Assembly (NCBI RefSeq): GCF_001622165.1
Contig: NZ_LVWG01000021.1
Location: forward strand, 62,001 to 126,000
Length of the DNA: 64,000 nt
Reading direction: 5' to 3'
Source of the DNA: Pelodictyon luteolum
Lineage (GTDB): Bacteria > Bacteroidota > Chlorobiia > Chlorobiales > Chlorobiaceae
A program made the position numbers and the translations under genes. The notes beneath the pieces were generated by a model. That model was given only the letters and a program-made list of their open reading frames with translations, made no database searches and was not told the origin of the DNA. Shown in pieces: positions 47,156 through 55,487 of this stretch; position 1 is the stretch's first letter; every line of letters begins with the position of its first letter.

Positions 47156-48262
47156 TTACTCCGGCAATTAAAGGACTCAACCCTTTGCATACCGAACGCT
47201 TGGGTGATCAAATAGTTTTTCTACCTGTTCCGGCGTCTTCTGCAGATGCCTCAAATGTGAAACGGTCTTCTTCCGAATCGCATCTTTTGTGCGGGCAACA
47301 CCACCATTATTTCCATGCACTGCGAGTTTCAAATCGTTATTCAGATACTCATCAGGATTCAATTCCGGTGAATAGGCGGGCAAATAGAAAACTTCGATCT
47401 TCTCTGTGTTTTTGCCAAGCCATTCTTTGACCGGTTTGCAATGATGTACTTTCAGATTGTCGAGGATCAGAATCACTTTGTGACCGACATCCCTGACCAG
47501 ACGTTTCATGAATTCTATGAGCCGCTTGCCGTTCATCGCATCTTCATACAGCATGAATCGCAGTTTGCCCCGATTGCTGATTGCTGACATCATGCTGATG
47601 TGCTCTTTCCGGGCATTCAGGCGCAATTCAGGGGTCTTCCCGGCTGGGGCATAGCCGCGTACACAGTTGCCATTCGTTGCGATACCGGTCTCATCTCCCC
47701 AGTAAATCTCTGCCTTTTCAGCCTTGGCCTGCGCTGCTATGGCAGGATATGATTCTTCCATCCACCGTCCGACTTCCGCAGGACGCTGCTCGCATGCTTT
47801 TCGGATCGGCTTTTGAGGAGTATAGCCCCAGCGTGAAAGATACTCTCCGACCGTTCGAATAGGCATAAGAAAACCGAACTGCAGTTTGATCAACTGCCGA
47901 ACGGCTTGTCGGTCCCAGAGTGCAAATGGCAGTTTCAATTGATCAGGATAATGATCAACTATCATCTTCTGGATCTGTTTCTCTTGCTCTACGCTCAGAT
48001 GTCGTTTTTCACCGGTTTTGCGACCACGTTTCGGCACCGAAAGCATCTGCTTTCCTTCGCGTAAATACCACTGCCACCAACGGCTGGTTGTCTCAACAGG
48101 CAAGCCAAGCAATTCGGCTACTTCGCTGTTTTTTTTGCCTTTCGTTCGAAGGCTTATGACCTGTTTGCGCAATAATTCACGCTCACGGTCCGATACTTTT
48201 CTAACGTCTATTTTTTCCATGCTCTCAATATAATAAATTGAGAACTATAATTGCCGGATTAA
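47156..48262 (-). mobile_element. IS630-family insertion sequence
   Basis: An 1107-bp element with one transposase gene. The ends share about 28 nt of imperfect inverted repeat: TTACTCCGGCAATTAAAGG at the left, and the complement of the right end reads TTAATCCGGCAATTATAG. Both are preceded by TA, the target duplication expected for IS630. It lies between the divergent ICMT-like and DUF1997-like genes. Both ends and the gene look intact. Confidence 0.88.
47177..48220 (-). CDS. IS630-family transposase
   Basis: A 347-aa DDE transposase. An N-terminal helix-turn-helix region (SEVAELLGLPVETTSRWWQWY) is followed by a winged-helix-like linker and the catalytic domain: IYWGDETGI (first Asp), VILILDNLKVHH (second Asp) and the LPAYSPELNPDEYLNNDLK block (Glu). 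It is full length and appears active. Confidence 0.95.
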   Translation of the reverse strand: MEKIDVRKVSDRERELLRKQVISLRTKGKKNSEVAELLGLPVETTSRWWQWYLREGKQMLSVPKRGRKTGEKRHLSVEQEKQIQKMIVDHYPDQLKLPFALWDRQAVRQLIKLQFGFLMPIRTVGEYLSRWGYTPQKPIRKACEQRPAEVGRWMEESYPAIAAQAKAEKAEIYWGDETGIATNGNCVRGYAPAGKTPELRLNARKEHISMMSAISNRGKLRFMLYEDAMNGKRLIEFMKRLVRDVGHKVILILDNLKVHHCKPVKEWLGKNTEKIEVFYLPAYSPELNPDEYLNNDLKLAVHGNNGGVARTKDAIRKKTVSHLRHLQKTPEQVEKLFDHPSVRYAKG

Positions 48263-48498
48263 TAATAGTTGTTTGCAATACTGGCAAGAACGGTTAGATT
48301 TTAAGGGGATATTGAAATCTTCAGGTAAGGAACTGTTGGGCGAGTAAACCTGTTCATCAGAAACACTCAGGCAGCAAATGTCCGTTCATCCTGAGCCTTA
48401 ATCGCGCGTCCAGTTAAAAAAACAAATTGTCGCGCCCTTTTAGAGTAGTAAGTGAGTATGAAACAACATCAGGGAGAAAGAAACGTTTTTGTGTAATC

Positions 48499-49122
48499 AT
48501 GGAAGTTGTAGGAAAAAGTAAAGCATTGGTCGTTCTTGAGTCATGCCTGCAGGAATCGACTGTTTATTTCTCAAATCACGAGAAAATCCTGAAATGCAAT
48601 CCGTACTGCAGATATGTCCGCTATATACCGGATTTCGATGTTTTTCAATGGACCTTCGAGGTTGACGATCCTCGAAATAACCCGATCGTAGCAATCTTTT
48701 TTGTCAGACAGACCGAAGAACATATACCGACAGACAGTGCTGTTTTCAGGCGCTACGCCGGTGAAAGCCGGGCTCCCATCGATACAGAGACCCCCGGGAA
48801 AAAAATTATCTGGGAAACCGTCGACTCGGCCCCGGAACTGCTTTTTAACAACGACCATACCTTCATCGGCAAAACTTTTTCTGAAATTTTCCTTCTTCAC
48901 CAGACAGACAATCGGACGACGGTTCATTTCGAAACAAATATATCGCTGGATTTCAAACTGTCATTTCCGCTCAATCTCATGCCGGAACCGGCACTGAAAT
49001 TCATGACCGATATGATTATGTCGAAAATCATGCAACAGGCAACCGAAAGCATGCTTTGTCAGGTTCAGTCGGATATCTGCTGCTCTATGCCTGAAATTGC
49101 CGCCGAAGGTGGAAAGAAATAG
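48499..49122 (+). CDS. DUF1997-like (START/SRPBCC-type) protein of the pigment island
   Basis: A 207-aa cytosolic protein. The pattern FSNHEKILKCNPYCRYVRYIPDFDVFQWTFEVDDPRNNPI recalls DUF1997 proteins of cyanobacteria and plastids, which have a helix-grip lipid or pigment pocket; the match is by eye only. There is no signal peptide. The ATG at 48499 begins MEVVGKSKAL; the reading frame is open upstream without a good start. It is the first gene of a plus-strand series with the FrhB-like and SDR genes. Confidence 0.6.
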   Translation: MEVVGKSKALVVLESCLQESTVYFSNHEKILKCNPYCRYVRYIPDFDVFQWTFEVDDPRNNPIVAIFFVRQTEEHIPTDSAVFRRYAGESRAPIDTETPGKKIIWETVDSAPELLFNNDHTFIGKTFSEIFLLHQTDNRTTVHFETNISLDFKLSFPLNLMPEPALKFMTDMIMSKIMQQATESMLCQVQSDICCSMPEIAAEGGKK

Positions 49123-49262
49123 ACAGAAAAGATGGCAACACAGGGTTTGTCTGACCGCAGTCTGATTATCAGCATAAGTTATCATGTACCATGCACAAAG
49201 CGCCCTTAAAATAAAGGCTTGATGCATGCCTCTTGATCACTCAAAACAAAATACCTATTTTA

Positions 49263-50543
49263 ATGCAACATTCTGTTGTGTCGTTGAAAACTTCATCTCT
49301 TCCTATGACTAAACCATCAAAAATACAGACACCTCGCTTCGACGAGCCATTGTGCAGCAACTGCGGTCTATGCATGGGCAATGTCTGGCCGGTGAAGGAG
49401 AGCCTGGAAAGCTGTGTTTTTCGCTGTGGATGGGTAGAAAATCATGAACAAAGGATTTTCGGAAGAGTAAGGAACCCGGAAGACAGCGACGAACTGCGTT
49501 TCGGTATCAGCCTCAAACGATTCAACGCAACACTTAAAAAACCTGTCAATGGCGCGCAATGGAGCGGCATCATTACCCGAATATCGACAATGGCTCTGCA
49601 AACAAACCTTGTGGATGCGGTGCTTACGCTTCATGGAGAGCCTCTGAAACCAAAAGCAGTGCTTGCTAAAACCGCTCAGGATATTCATGAGGCCCGCGGC
49701 AACAAACCCGTACTTTCTCCGGTGCTTCAGGCATTGCATACGGCTTATCGGGAAAAAACGACAAGACTCCTGATTGTCGGCGCTGCCTGCCATGTACATA
49801 TGGTAAGGGATTTTACAAGAAAAAAACCCTATTTTGCCAATTTGGAACTGTATATCGTAGGCATTCCTTGCACAGATAATCTGGAACCATCCCACCTTCA
49901 ATGGGTTTTCCGGAATATCAGCAAAAAACCGGAAACGGTTATCAATTTCGAATTCATGCAGGACTACAGGGTACATATTCTGCACAAAGCCGGAAAAGTC
50001 GAAAAAATCCCTTTTTTCTGCCTTCCATCAGCGGTTATGAAAGTAGGAGTGTTTCCGAACTCCTGCCTGAGTTGCTTTGATTACATTAACAGCCTTTCAG
50101 ATATCACTGTCGGCTATTTAGGCGCCCCCTACAGCAAAAACAGAAAAACACAATGGATTATTGTCAGAACTGAAAGAGGAAAAAAGCTGCTGGATCTTAT
50201 CAATGATGAAATAGAAACGTCACCTGAAGTTTTTTTTGGCGATAGTCATAGTGCGGTACAAGCAGCACTTCAGCCAACTCTCATGCCGATTCTTCAACCG
50301 GAGAAGCTTGATGACCGGAAAGCGATGCCTAAATGGCTTGGCATCTATCTGAGCTATAAAAAAGCGAAATCCGGTCCAGGAGGAACTGAATTTGCAAAAT
50401 ACTCAATAGATATACATGCTATAAGGAACTTCTATTTCCTTAAAATGTACCGTCCGGACGATATAGGCATTGTGCCGACCCATATCTATGACCTTCTTTC
50501 TCAATATGATCTTTCATCGATAGAAAGAATAATCGAGTCCTGA
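49263..50543 (+). CDS. FrhB/HCAR-like iron-sulfur flavoprotein reductase
   Basis: A 426-aa protein of the coenzyme F420-reducing hydrogenase beta-subunit family, the group that includes BciB (divinyl reductase) and plant 7-hydroxymethyl-chlorophyll a reductase (HCAR). The N-terminal Cys cluster CSNCGLC (31-37) plus Cys51 and Cys55 (CVFRC) should hold a [4Fe-4S] cluster. Further Cys occur in GAACHVHMV, GIPCTDN and NSCLSCFDY. Its place beside an NYC1/NOL-like SDR in a cluster with bciD suggests a substrate with an oxidised C-7 group. ATG codons at 49263 and 49305 are both possible starts. Confidence 0.75.
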   Translation: MQHSVVSLKTSSLPMTKPSKIQTPRFDEPLCSNCGLCMGNVWPVKESLESCVFRCGWVENHEQRIFGRVRNPEDSDELRFGISLKRFNATLKKPVNGAQWSGIITRISTMALQTNLVDAVLTLHGEPLKPKAVLAKTAQDIHEARGNKPVLSPVLQALHTAYREKTTRLLIVGAACHVHMVRDFTRKKPYFANLELYIVGIPCTDNLEPSHLQWVFRNISKKPETVINFEFMQDYRVHILHKAGKVEKIPFFCLPSAVMKVGVFPNSCLSCFDYINSLSDITVGYLGAPYSKNRKTQWIIVRTERGKKLLDLINDEIETSPEVFFGDSHSAVQAALQPTLMPILQPEKLDDRKAMPKWLGIYLSYKKAKSGPGGTEFAKYSIDIHAIRNFYFLKMYRPDDIGIVPTHIYDLLSQYDLSSIERIIES

Positions 50544-50569
50544 ATTTAACCGAACAAACTGCTATTAAC

Positions 50570-51343
50570 ATGAAAAACATCGTCATCACGGGAAGCAGTA
50601 GAGGGATTGGCTTGGGTCTTGCGCATGCATTTCTCTCAAAAGGCTGCCGTGTCATGATCAGCAGCAGCAACAGTAGTAACCTTGACAAAGCCCTGAATGA
50701 ACTGATCGAGCAGCATGGCTCCGAACATATCTCGGCTAAAACCTGTGATGTTTCCGACTACAAGCAGGTTCAGGAACTTTGGAACCATGCGCATAAATCG
50801 ATCGGCCAGGTAGATATCTGGATAAACAACGCCGGCATTGCCCACCCGTTGCTTCCGTTCTGGAAACTCGATATGAAGCAGATCGGCCATACCCTCGATG
50901 TAAATCTTGCCGGAACCATAAATGGGTCTCATGTAGCCATCAGAGGAATGATCGAACAGGGATCGGGATACCTGTACAATCTTGAAGGTCAGGGGGCCGA
51001 CGGGGGAATAATTCACGGAATGGGTATTTTTGGAACGACAAAGGCGGCTGTACACTATTTCTCGAAATCCCTTATTGAAGAGACCAGGTCGCTTAAGATC
51101 AAGGTTGGCACAATCATACCGGGAATCATACGTACGGCGCTGCAAGCTGAAACCGCACAGCAAACCGATGCTGGCCGGCTCTTTCTTTCACTGCTTGGCG
51201 AAAATGTTCGGGAAGCAACGGAAGACCTTGCAAAAAGAATTCTTGCAAACAATACACATGGGGCATGCATCAACCGCATGACGCCGCCCGACATGATCGG
51301 CAAACTCGCGTCATTGCCTTTCAATTTTTTATTGGGCAGGTGA
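50570..51343 (+). CDS. Short-chain dehydrogenase, NYC1/NOL (chlorophyll b reductase)-like
   Basis: A 257-aa SDR with TGSSRGIG (7-14) and NNAG (86-89). Its C-terminal half (YNLEGQGADGG, FGTTKAAVHYFSKSLIEE, VGTIIPGIIRTAL) resembles chlorophyll b reductases NYC1/NOL more than generic SDRs. In the active-site YxxxK motif the Tyr is Phe154 (FGTTK, Lys158 kept), so ordinary SDR hydride chemistry is in doubt. It follows the FrhB-like gene by 26 bp on the same strand. Confidence 0.72.
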   Translation: MKNIVITGSSRGIGLGLAHAFLSKGCRVMISSSNSSNLDKALNELIEQHGSEHISAKTCDVSDYKQVQELWNHAHKSIGQVDIWINNAGIAHPLLPFWKLDMKQIGHTLDVNLAGTINGSHVAIRGMIEQGSGYLYNLEGQGADGGIIHGMGIFGTTKAAVHYFSKSLIEETRSLKIKVGTIIPGIIRTALQAETAQQTDAGRLFLSLLGENVREATEDLAKRILANNTHGACINRMTPPDMIGKLASLPFNFLLGR

Positions 51344-51517
51344 CCTAACTGCAATGGAAATAGCAACCACACAAAAAGAGACAATCATAAGATAACACCC
51401 TGAAAATTCCGTTTCCAGGCTTCAAGTCACCTGAACGCGTGTTTCAACCGACAATAAATCAAGTCAGGAATATACGTCTGATGATGCGGGAGCAGTGATG
51501 CTCTCCGGTGGGTATGG

Positions 51518-51742
51518 CTAATCCTCTTCAGGGTGAGGTGGCAATATCAGACCAATGTTCTCAATAACCTTTTCAGCAACCGCTCCTGCAAGAAATCCAC
51601 CTGCACCGGCAAGCAGAACTCTTGGAATCCCCCTGATAAAAGGTGGAATACCAAGCGGTGAGAGTAAAAAAGCCCCGCTCACAATTGCCGCTGCAGGCTT
51701 TGTCAATTCTTCCGGTATAATATTTTGTGGTAGTTGCGGCAT
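51518..51742 (-). CDS. Small hydrophobic protein downstream of cruB, possible chlorosome envelope protein
   Basis: A 74-aa protein beginning MPQLPQNIIPEELTKPAAA. Most of its length is a Gly/Ala-rich hydrophobic stretch (17-52) that could sit in the chlorosome's lipid monolayer, followed by an acidic tail (PHPEED). The composition recalls CsmC/CsmD-type proteins, but I cannot prove the family. An AAGGAA site precedes the ATG. It is the last gene of a cruB-121-aa-74-aa unit (38 bp after the previous gene). Confidence 0.6.
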   Translation of the reverse strand: MPQLPQNIIPEELTKPAAAIVSGAFLLSPLGIPPFIRGIPRVLLAGAGGFLAGAVAEKVIENIGLILPPHPEED

Positions 51743-51780
51743 TTCTTTTCCTTTTGAATCGTTTTTTAAAAAACCTCCAC

Positions 51781-52146
51781 TTATTTCGTTTGCTGCCCAT
51801 CGGTAATTTTAGCAATGGAATTTGACAGCATAGTCAGCACCATTTCAACTGTTTTTATCTGCGATAAGCCCAAGTCACCAAAAGCTTTCCAGCAAGTGTT
51901 AAAAGCGGCAGCCGTATCTATCGGCTCATAAATAACAGGTTTTTCCTGTTGTTCCGAAGCGGCGGCAGGCTTTACGTTTGCTACGGGTTTCGGCGTCACC
52001 TCACGGGGAACTGATACAGCCGGCTTTTCAGAAAAAGCTGCCTTTGTTTCGGATTGCTGCGGTGCAATAGCCGATTTGTTTGGGACGGATTTGTCCTCTT
52101 TTCTGAATACGGAAAAAAAACCGCCTTTTCGTGATTCGTTTGCCAT
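51781..52146 (-). CDS. Small Pro/Lys-rich protein downstream of cruB, possible chlorosome protein
   Basis: A 121-aa protein. A basic N-terminus (MANESRKGGFFSVFRKED) and a long polar, Pro/Ala-rich linker (about 18-70) lead to a C-terminal helix AFNTCWKAFGDLGLSQIKTVEMVLTMLSNS. That helix resembles the amphipathic helices of CsmB/CsmF and CsmH-type chlorosome proteins. It lies 30 bp downstream of cruB. The family is not firmly recognised; chlorosome location is an inference from context and composition. Confidence 0.6.
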   Translation of the reverse strand: MANESRKGGFFSVFRKEDKSVPNKSAIAPQQSETKAAFSEKPAVSVPREVTPKPVANVKPAAASEQQEKPVIYEPIDTAAAFNTCWKAFGDLGLSQIKTVEMVLTMLSNSIAKITDGQQTK

Positions 52147-52176
52147 GTCAAAACCTGTTTTAGATGGATAAAGAAT

Positions 52177-53718
52177 TCAATTTGAAGCTTTTGATGACAT
52201 TGCCCAGCCGATCATATTTTTCATCATCCCAAGTGATCCATCCAGACCAAGTTTGCTTGCAGTCGCCATCAAGACACCGGGATATTTCCATGCCACGTTC
52301 AAACCAATCAGAAGCAGATCGGATAGCTCCATGGTGTCCTTGAACATTGCTTCCCTGTACCTGGGCGGCAGGCCGTCCAGAACTATCATCACTTCATTCA
52401 TCAGTTCATTGACAAAATTCGGATGGTCCGTATGTTTATTATAACACATATATTTCATAAGGTTTGCCATTGCGGCAACATTTGGCTCGTAGGCGCTTAT
52501 CTGTTCGAGATTCTTCTTTTCAAATTCGTTACAGGCCAAGGCTCTTTCGAGCCCCTCTGTCAATGATTTGAGATTGCGAACAAAAGAACCAAAACCGCAA
52601 AAAGTCAGTGGGGAACCAAGTGCGGCGGCATCTCCAAGCATCAGGATATTATTATCGGCAACTTGCCGAGTCCGCTCAAACCCATCATGATAATACGCCG
52701 GTATAACGCCATACACAGGGCGATGGACGACAAAATCCTTTCCTGGTTTTTTATAGGAAGGTAATTTCCGGAAATATGTTTCAAAGAGACCAAGCAGAGA
52801 TTTATCATTATCGGAGCTCCGGGAATCATAAAAGAAAAGATAGGTGGTATAGCGATTGCCACCGGCAGGAAAGCCCTCCCATATCAGTTGACGACCTCTT
52901 CCTGAGCTGGTATCGGCCGGCTCCGTACTTACAAGAATCTCGCCTATATCCGGATCAACATTTTCAAGGCCGCTGGAAACAGTCCCGACTGTAGGACAGA
53001 GATGTGTAAAGGATGCCCCGTCATTCAACTGCATGGCAACCGGAGAATGCACTCCCATCGAATCAACAAATACCTTGGCTCTGAAATACACCCGCTCATG
53101 CATATTGTTCTCAACCTCTATCACCACACTCTCAGGAAACTGAAAACACCGCATGAATGTCATATTGTCAACGACCCTGCTGGATTCATCGGCAAGAATT
53201 TTCTGCCTGGCAATGGAAAGCAGTTGGTCGCTCTCAACAGCACAGTCAAGCACATTATCGAGATACAGCCGCTTTTTCCGACCATTTTCCACGTAAAACT
53301 CAGCCCAACCTGTTTTATACCTGCAAGCAATACTCGCGTTGATCTCTTCATATGAGAAAAGACCGACTTGTTCAAGCTTTTCAAGCTCATTCCAGGAAAT
53401 ATTCCAGTCACGGCTTGGTTTTCCGCTCACATAGCGGTCAAAAACAAGTACTTTTCTCCCGTACTTCGAAGCCATGACCGACGCGTGCAATAATCCCAAT
53501 GAGCCTCCGGCATAAACCAGATCATACTCGTCGGCAATACATGCATCTTCAGGCATTTCGCTTCCCTGAAAGACAACCTTGCTGCATGGGGAGTGCTCGA
53601 CATTTTGCCAAAAGTTATCCACCTCCAGAATATGCTCCAGATATCTGTTCCCATTTCTGATTTTACCAAAATACTCGGATACCCTCGGGTAGAGTGTTTG
53701 AACTTTATCTGCTATCAT
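52177..53718 (-). CDS. cruB: CruA/CruB-family carotene cyclase, probably gamma-carotene cyclase CruB
   Basis: FAD-dependent cyclase of 513 aa. The dinucleotide motif is GGSLGLLHAS (71-80), and the RDWNIS motif (103-108) is characteristic of CruA/CruB; LMLGDAAALGSPLTFCGFGSFVRNL near 380 completes the FAD site. All green sulfur bacteria have CruA for the first ring; CruB, found in brown species, closes the second ring to give beta-carotene, the precursor of isorenieratene. Placement beside bciD favours CruB. An IS4 element lies 54 bp upstream of the start, in the promoter region. Confidence 0.85.
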   Translation of the reverse strand: MIADKVQTLYPRVSEYFGKIRNGNRYLEHILEVDNFWQNVEHSPCSKVVFQGSEMPEDACIADEYDLVYAGGSLGLLHASVMASKYGRKVLVFDRYVSGKPSRDWNISWNELEKLEQVGLFSYEEINASIACRYKTGWAEFYVENGRKKRLYLDNVLDCAVESDQLLSIARQKILADESSRVVDNMTFMRCFQFPESVVIEVENNMHERVYFRAKVFVDSMGVHSPVAMQLNDGASFTHLCPTVGTVSSGLENVDPDIGEILVSTEPADTSSGRGRQLIWEGFPAGGNRYTTYLFFYDSRSSDNDKSLLGLFETYFRKLPSYKKPGKDFVVHRPVYGVIPAYYHDGFERTRQVADNNILMLGDAAALGSPLTFCGFGSFVRNLKSLTEGLERALACNEFEKKNLEQISAYEPNVAAMANLMKYMCYNKHTDHPNFVNELMNEVMIVLDGLPPRYREAMFKDTMELSDLLLIGLNVAWKYPGVLMATASKLGLDGSLGMMKNMIGWAMSSKASN

Positions 53719-53772
53719 TGCAAATGACGTTATTGCTTATGATGATGCCAGCTATACATATAAAATCACTAG

Positions 53773-55082
53773 TGTCCGGTTATAAGTCAAATAAATTCAA
53801 CTGGTTATCGGTATAGGTACTCTCGATTGTGCCGGCTGAGTTCGTAACTAATTGTAAAATATCGACTTTCTCGAATACGCTGACACTCAGGATCTGTAGA
53901 AATGTGTAGAGAGTTATATCCAAATTGAGTCTCTTTTTCACCAAAGCTATAAGCACGTAAACCGAGATTGCTGACCAGATTTGTGTTTTTACTGCGTTTT
54001 CTGATGTTCCGTAAAAGGCCTTGATTCGTAAATGCTGTTTGATCCACTTGAAGAACAGTTCAATCTGCCATCGGCTTTTGTAGAGGTCTGCAATCACCTT
54101 TGCGCCCAGTTTGAAGTTGTTGGTCAAGAACACATAAATCTTTCCGGTTTCGGGGTCTGCGTATTTGATTCGTCTCAGCTGTTCGGGATAGTAAACTGAA
54201 GGTTCTTTTCCGGTCAGCATGATGGTCTGGTCACATCGAACGCCCATGCTTTTGTCTGCTGAATGGGAGTATTGGCGCCGAAACGACAGGTTTGATTTCG
54301 CTCTGATGACAAAGAATCCTTGGGCCTGGTGAATCTGAAACAGCCGATCAAAGTCGACATAACCACGATCCATGATGTAGAAAGAACCTGGTTCGATGAT
54401 GAGCAGATCAAGAATATTGACATCATGAACCTTGCCATCCGTGATGGCGATAAACGACGGGATATTGCCCCGTAAATCAAGCAGGGTGTGCATTTTCACC
54501 GCACCCTTATGTTTCCTGAACTTGGCCCATGGAAACAGCGCCAGACAGAGGTCTATCGTGGTTGAGTCCAGAGCATATGTGGTTTCTTCCAGCGTGACAC
54601 CAAAGGAGTCTTTGCTGTAGAGTTCTCTGGCATGATGAATCAGGATATGGGCAAAGTCCTGATAAATCCGCCAGTCGCGTTTTTCATTGGCATCTGCTAA
54701 AGTACTTCGGGCAATCGTGCCCCTGATGCCCATGTGATAAAGTTTATTCTGCATGCCGAGCAGGCAGGTCGTGATGTCACGAATACTCTCCCGATAGGTC
54801 AGCTGAGCAAAGAACAGGCAGAGATATTGATCAAGACACGTGAATGACTGAACCTTATAATTCCCCTTGTAACGATTAACGCACCGGCGGAATTGATGCT
54901 GCGGCAAATGGTCCAGCAGCTGCGCGAAAACAGTTTTTCCTGTATTCATCGATCATTTCTTTGCTGAGAATTATGAAATGATCAAAGATAGCAGGCGATT
55001 TGAAATCGATAACGCGAAAAAGTCGCCGTATATTATTCTCTTATAACGCTTTGCAGGGATTTATTTTTTCAACAACCGGACA
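53773..55082 (-). mobile_element. IS4-family insertion sequence
   Basis: A 1310-bp element. The ends read TGTCCGGTT at the left and AACCGGACA at the right, and each is bordered by CTAG. CTAG may be a 4-bp target duplication. However, the flanks are part of a palindrome (ATCACTAG and CTAGTGAT), so the exact ends are ambiguous by a few bases. It lies in the former intergenic region between divergent cruB and the Nif11-domain gene. Confidence 0.88.
53780..54949 (-). CDS. IS4-family transposase
   Basis: A 389-aa DDE transposase with an N-terminal DUF4372-like region (FAQLLDHLPQHQFRRCVNRYKGNYKVQSFTCLDQYLCL). The catalytic triad is visible in YALDSTTIDLCL, the IMDRGYVDFDRL segment and the YREK-type signature YKSRWQIELFFKWIK (Y2R3E6K spacing). 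The gene is intact and its stop lies seven bases inside the left end of the element. Confidence 0.95.
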   Translation of the reverse strand: MNTGKTVFAQLLDHLPQHQFRRCVNRYKGNYKVQSFTCLDQYLCLFFAQLTYRESIRDITTCLLGMQNKLYHMGIRGTIARSTLADANEKRDWRIYQDFAHILIHHARELYSKDSFGVTLEETTYALDSTTIDLCLALFPWAKFRKHKGAVKMHTLLDLRGNIPSFIAITDGKVHDVNILDLLIIEPGSFYIMDRGYVDFDRLFQIHQAQGFFVIRAKSNLSFRRQYSHSADKSMGVRCDQTIMLTGKEPSVYYPEQLRRIKYADPETGKIYVFLTNNFKLGAKVIADLYKSRWQIELFFKWIKQHLRIKAFYGTSENAVKTQIWSAISVYVLIALVKKRLNLDITLYTFLQILSVSVFEKVDILQLVTNSAGTIESTYTDNQLNLFDL

Positions 55083-55238
55083 CTAGTGATATAAAATAAC
55101 AACCCTAAGAACCATGATCCAAACGGTAAGCCCCTGGAACCCGCCGTCCTGGATATTTTTCTTTTCTTGTTCCGGACTTATTGGTTAAATTTGTGACCTT
55201 AACATTGATTTTCAATTAAAAAAAGGAGACTTCGCCGT

Positions 55239-55460
55239 ATGTCACAGGATTCCGCAAAGTTGTTTCTTGCGAAAATGAAGCAGGACAAGGAGTTATCGGA
55301 TAAAATACACAATACTGCAACAAAAGAAGACCGCTGGGCAATCATCCTGCAGGAAGGCTTCGATTTCACGAGAGAAGAGCTTGATCATGCGACGGTAACT
55401 GAACTGAATCATTTTGAAAGATGGAACTGGGAAGCGAAGTTACTTGCCGACTGGCTCTAA
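55239..55460 (+). CDS. Nif11-domain protein
   Basis: A 73-aa protein with the Nif11 fold pattern: MSQDSAKLFLAKMKQDKELSDKI, then EGFDFTREELDHATVTELN. Nif11 domains are known from nif clusters and as leader regions of some peptide natural products. No Gly-Gly cleavage site or Cys/Ser/Thr-rich core is present, so a maturing peptide is unlikely. A good AAAGGAG site precedes the ATG. The gene lies just right of the IS4 element, divergent from cruB. Confidence 0.8.
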   Translation: MSQDSAKLFLAKMKQDKELSDKIHNTATKEDRWAIILQEGFDFTREELDHATVTELNHFERWNWEAKLLADWL

Positions 55461-55487
55461 ACCATTGCGGAAGATGCTTTTCTGCGT

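Noticed and set aside
55239-55460. Nif11 gene as a lantipeptide-type precursor
   Set aside because: There is no Gly-Gly cleavage site, no Cys/Ser/Thr-rich core and no modifying enzyme nearby.
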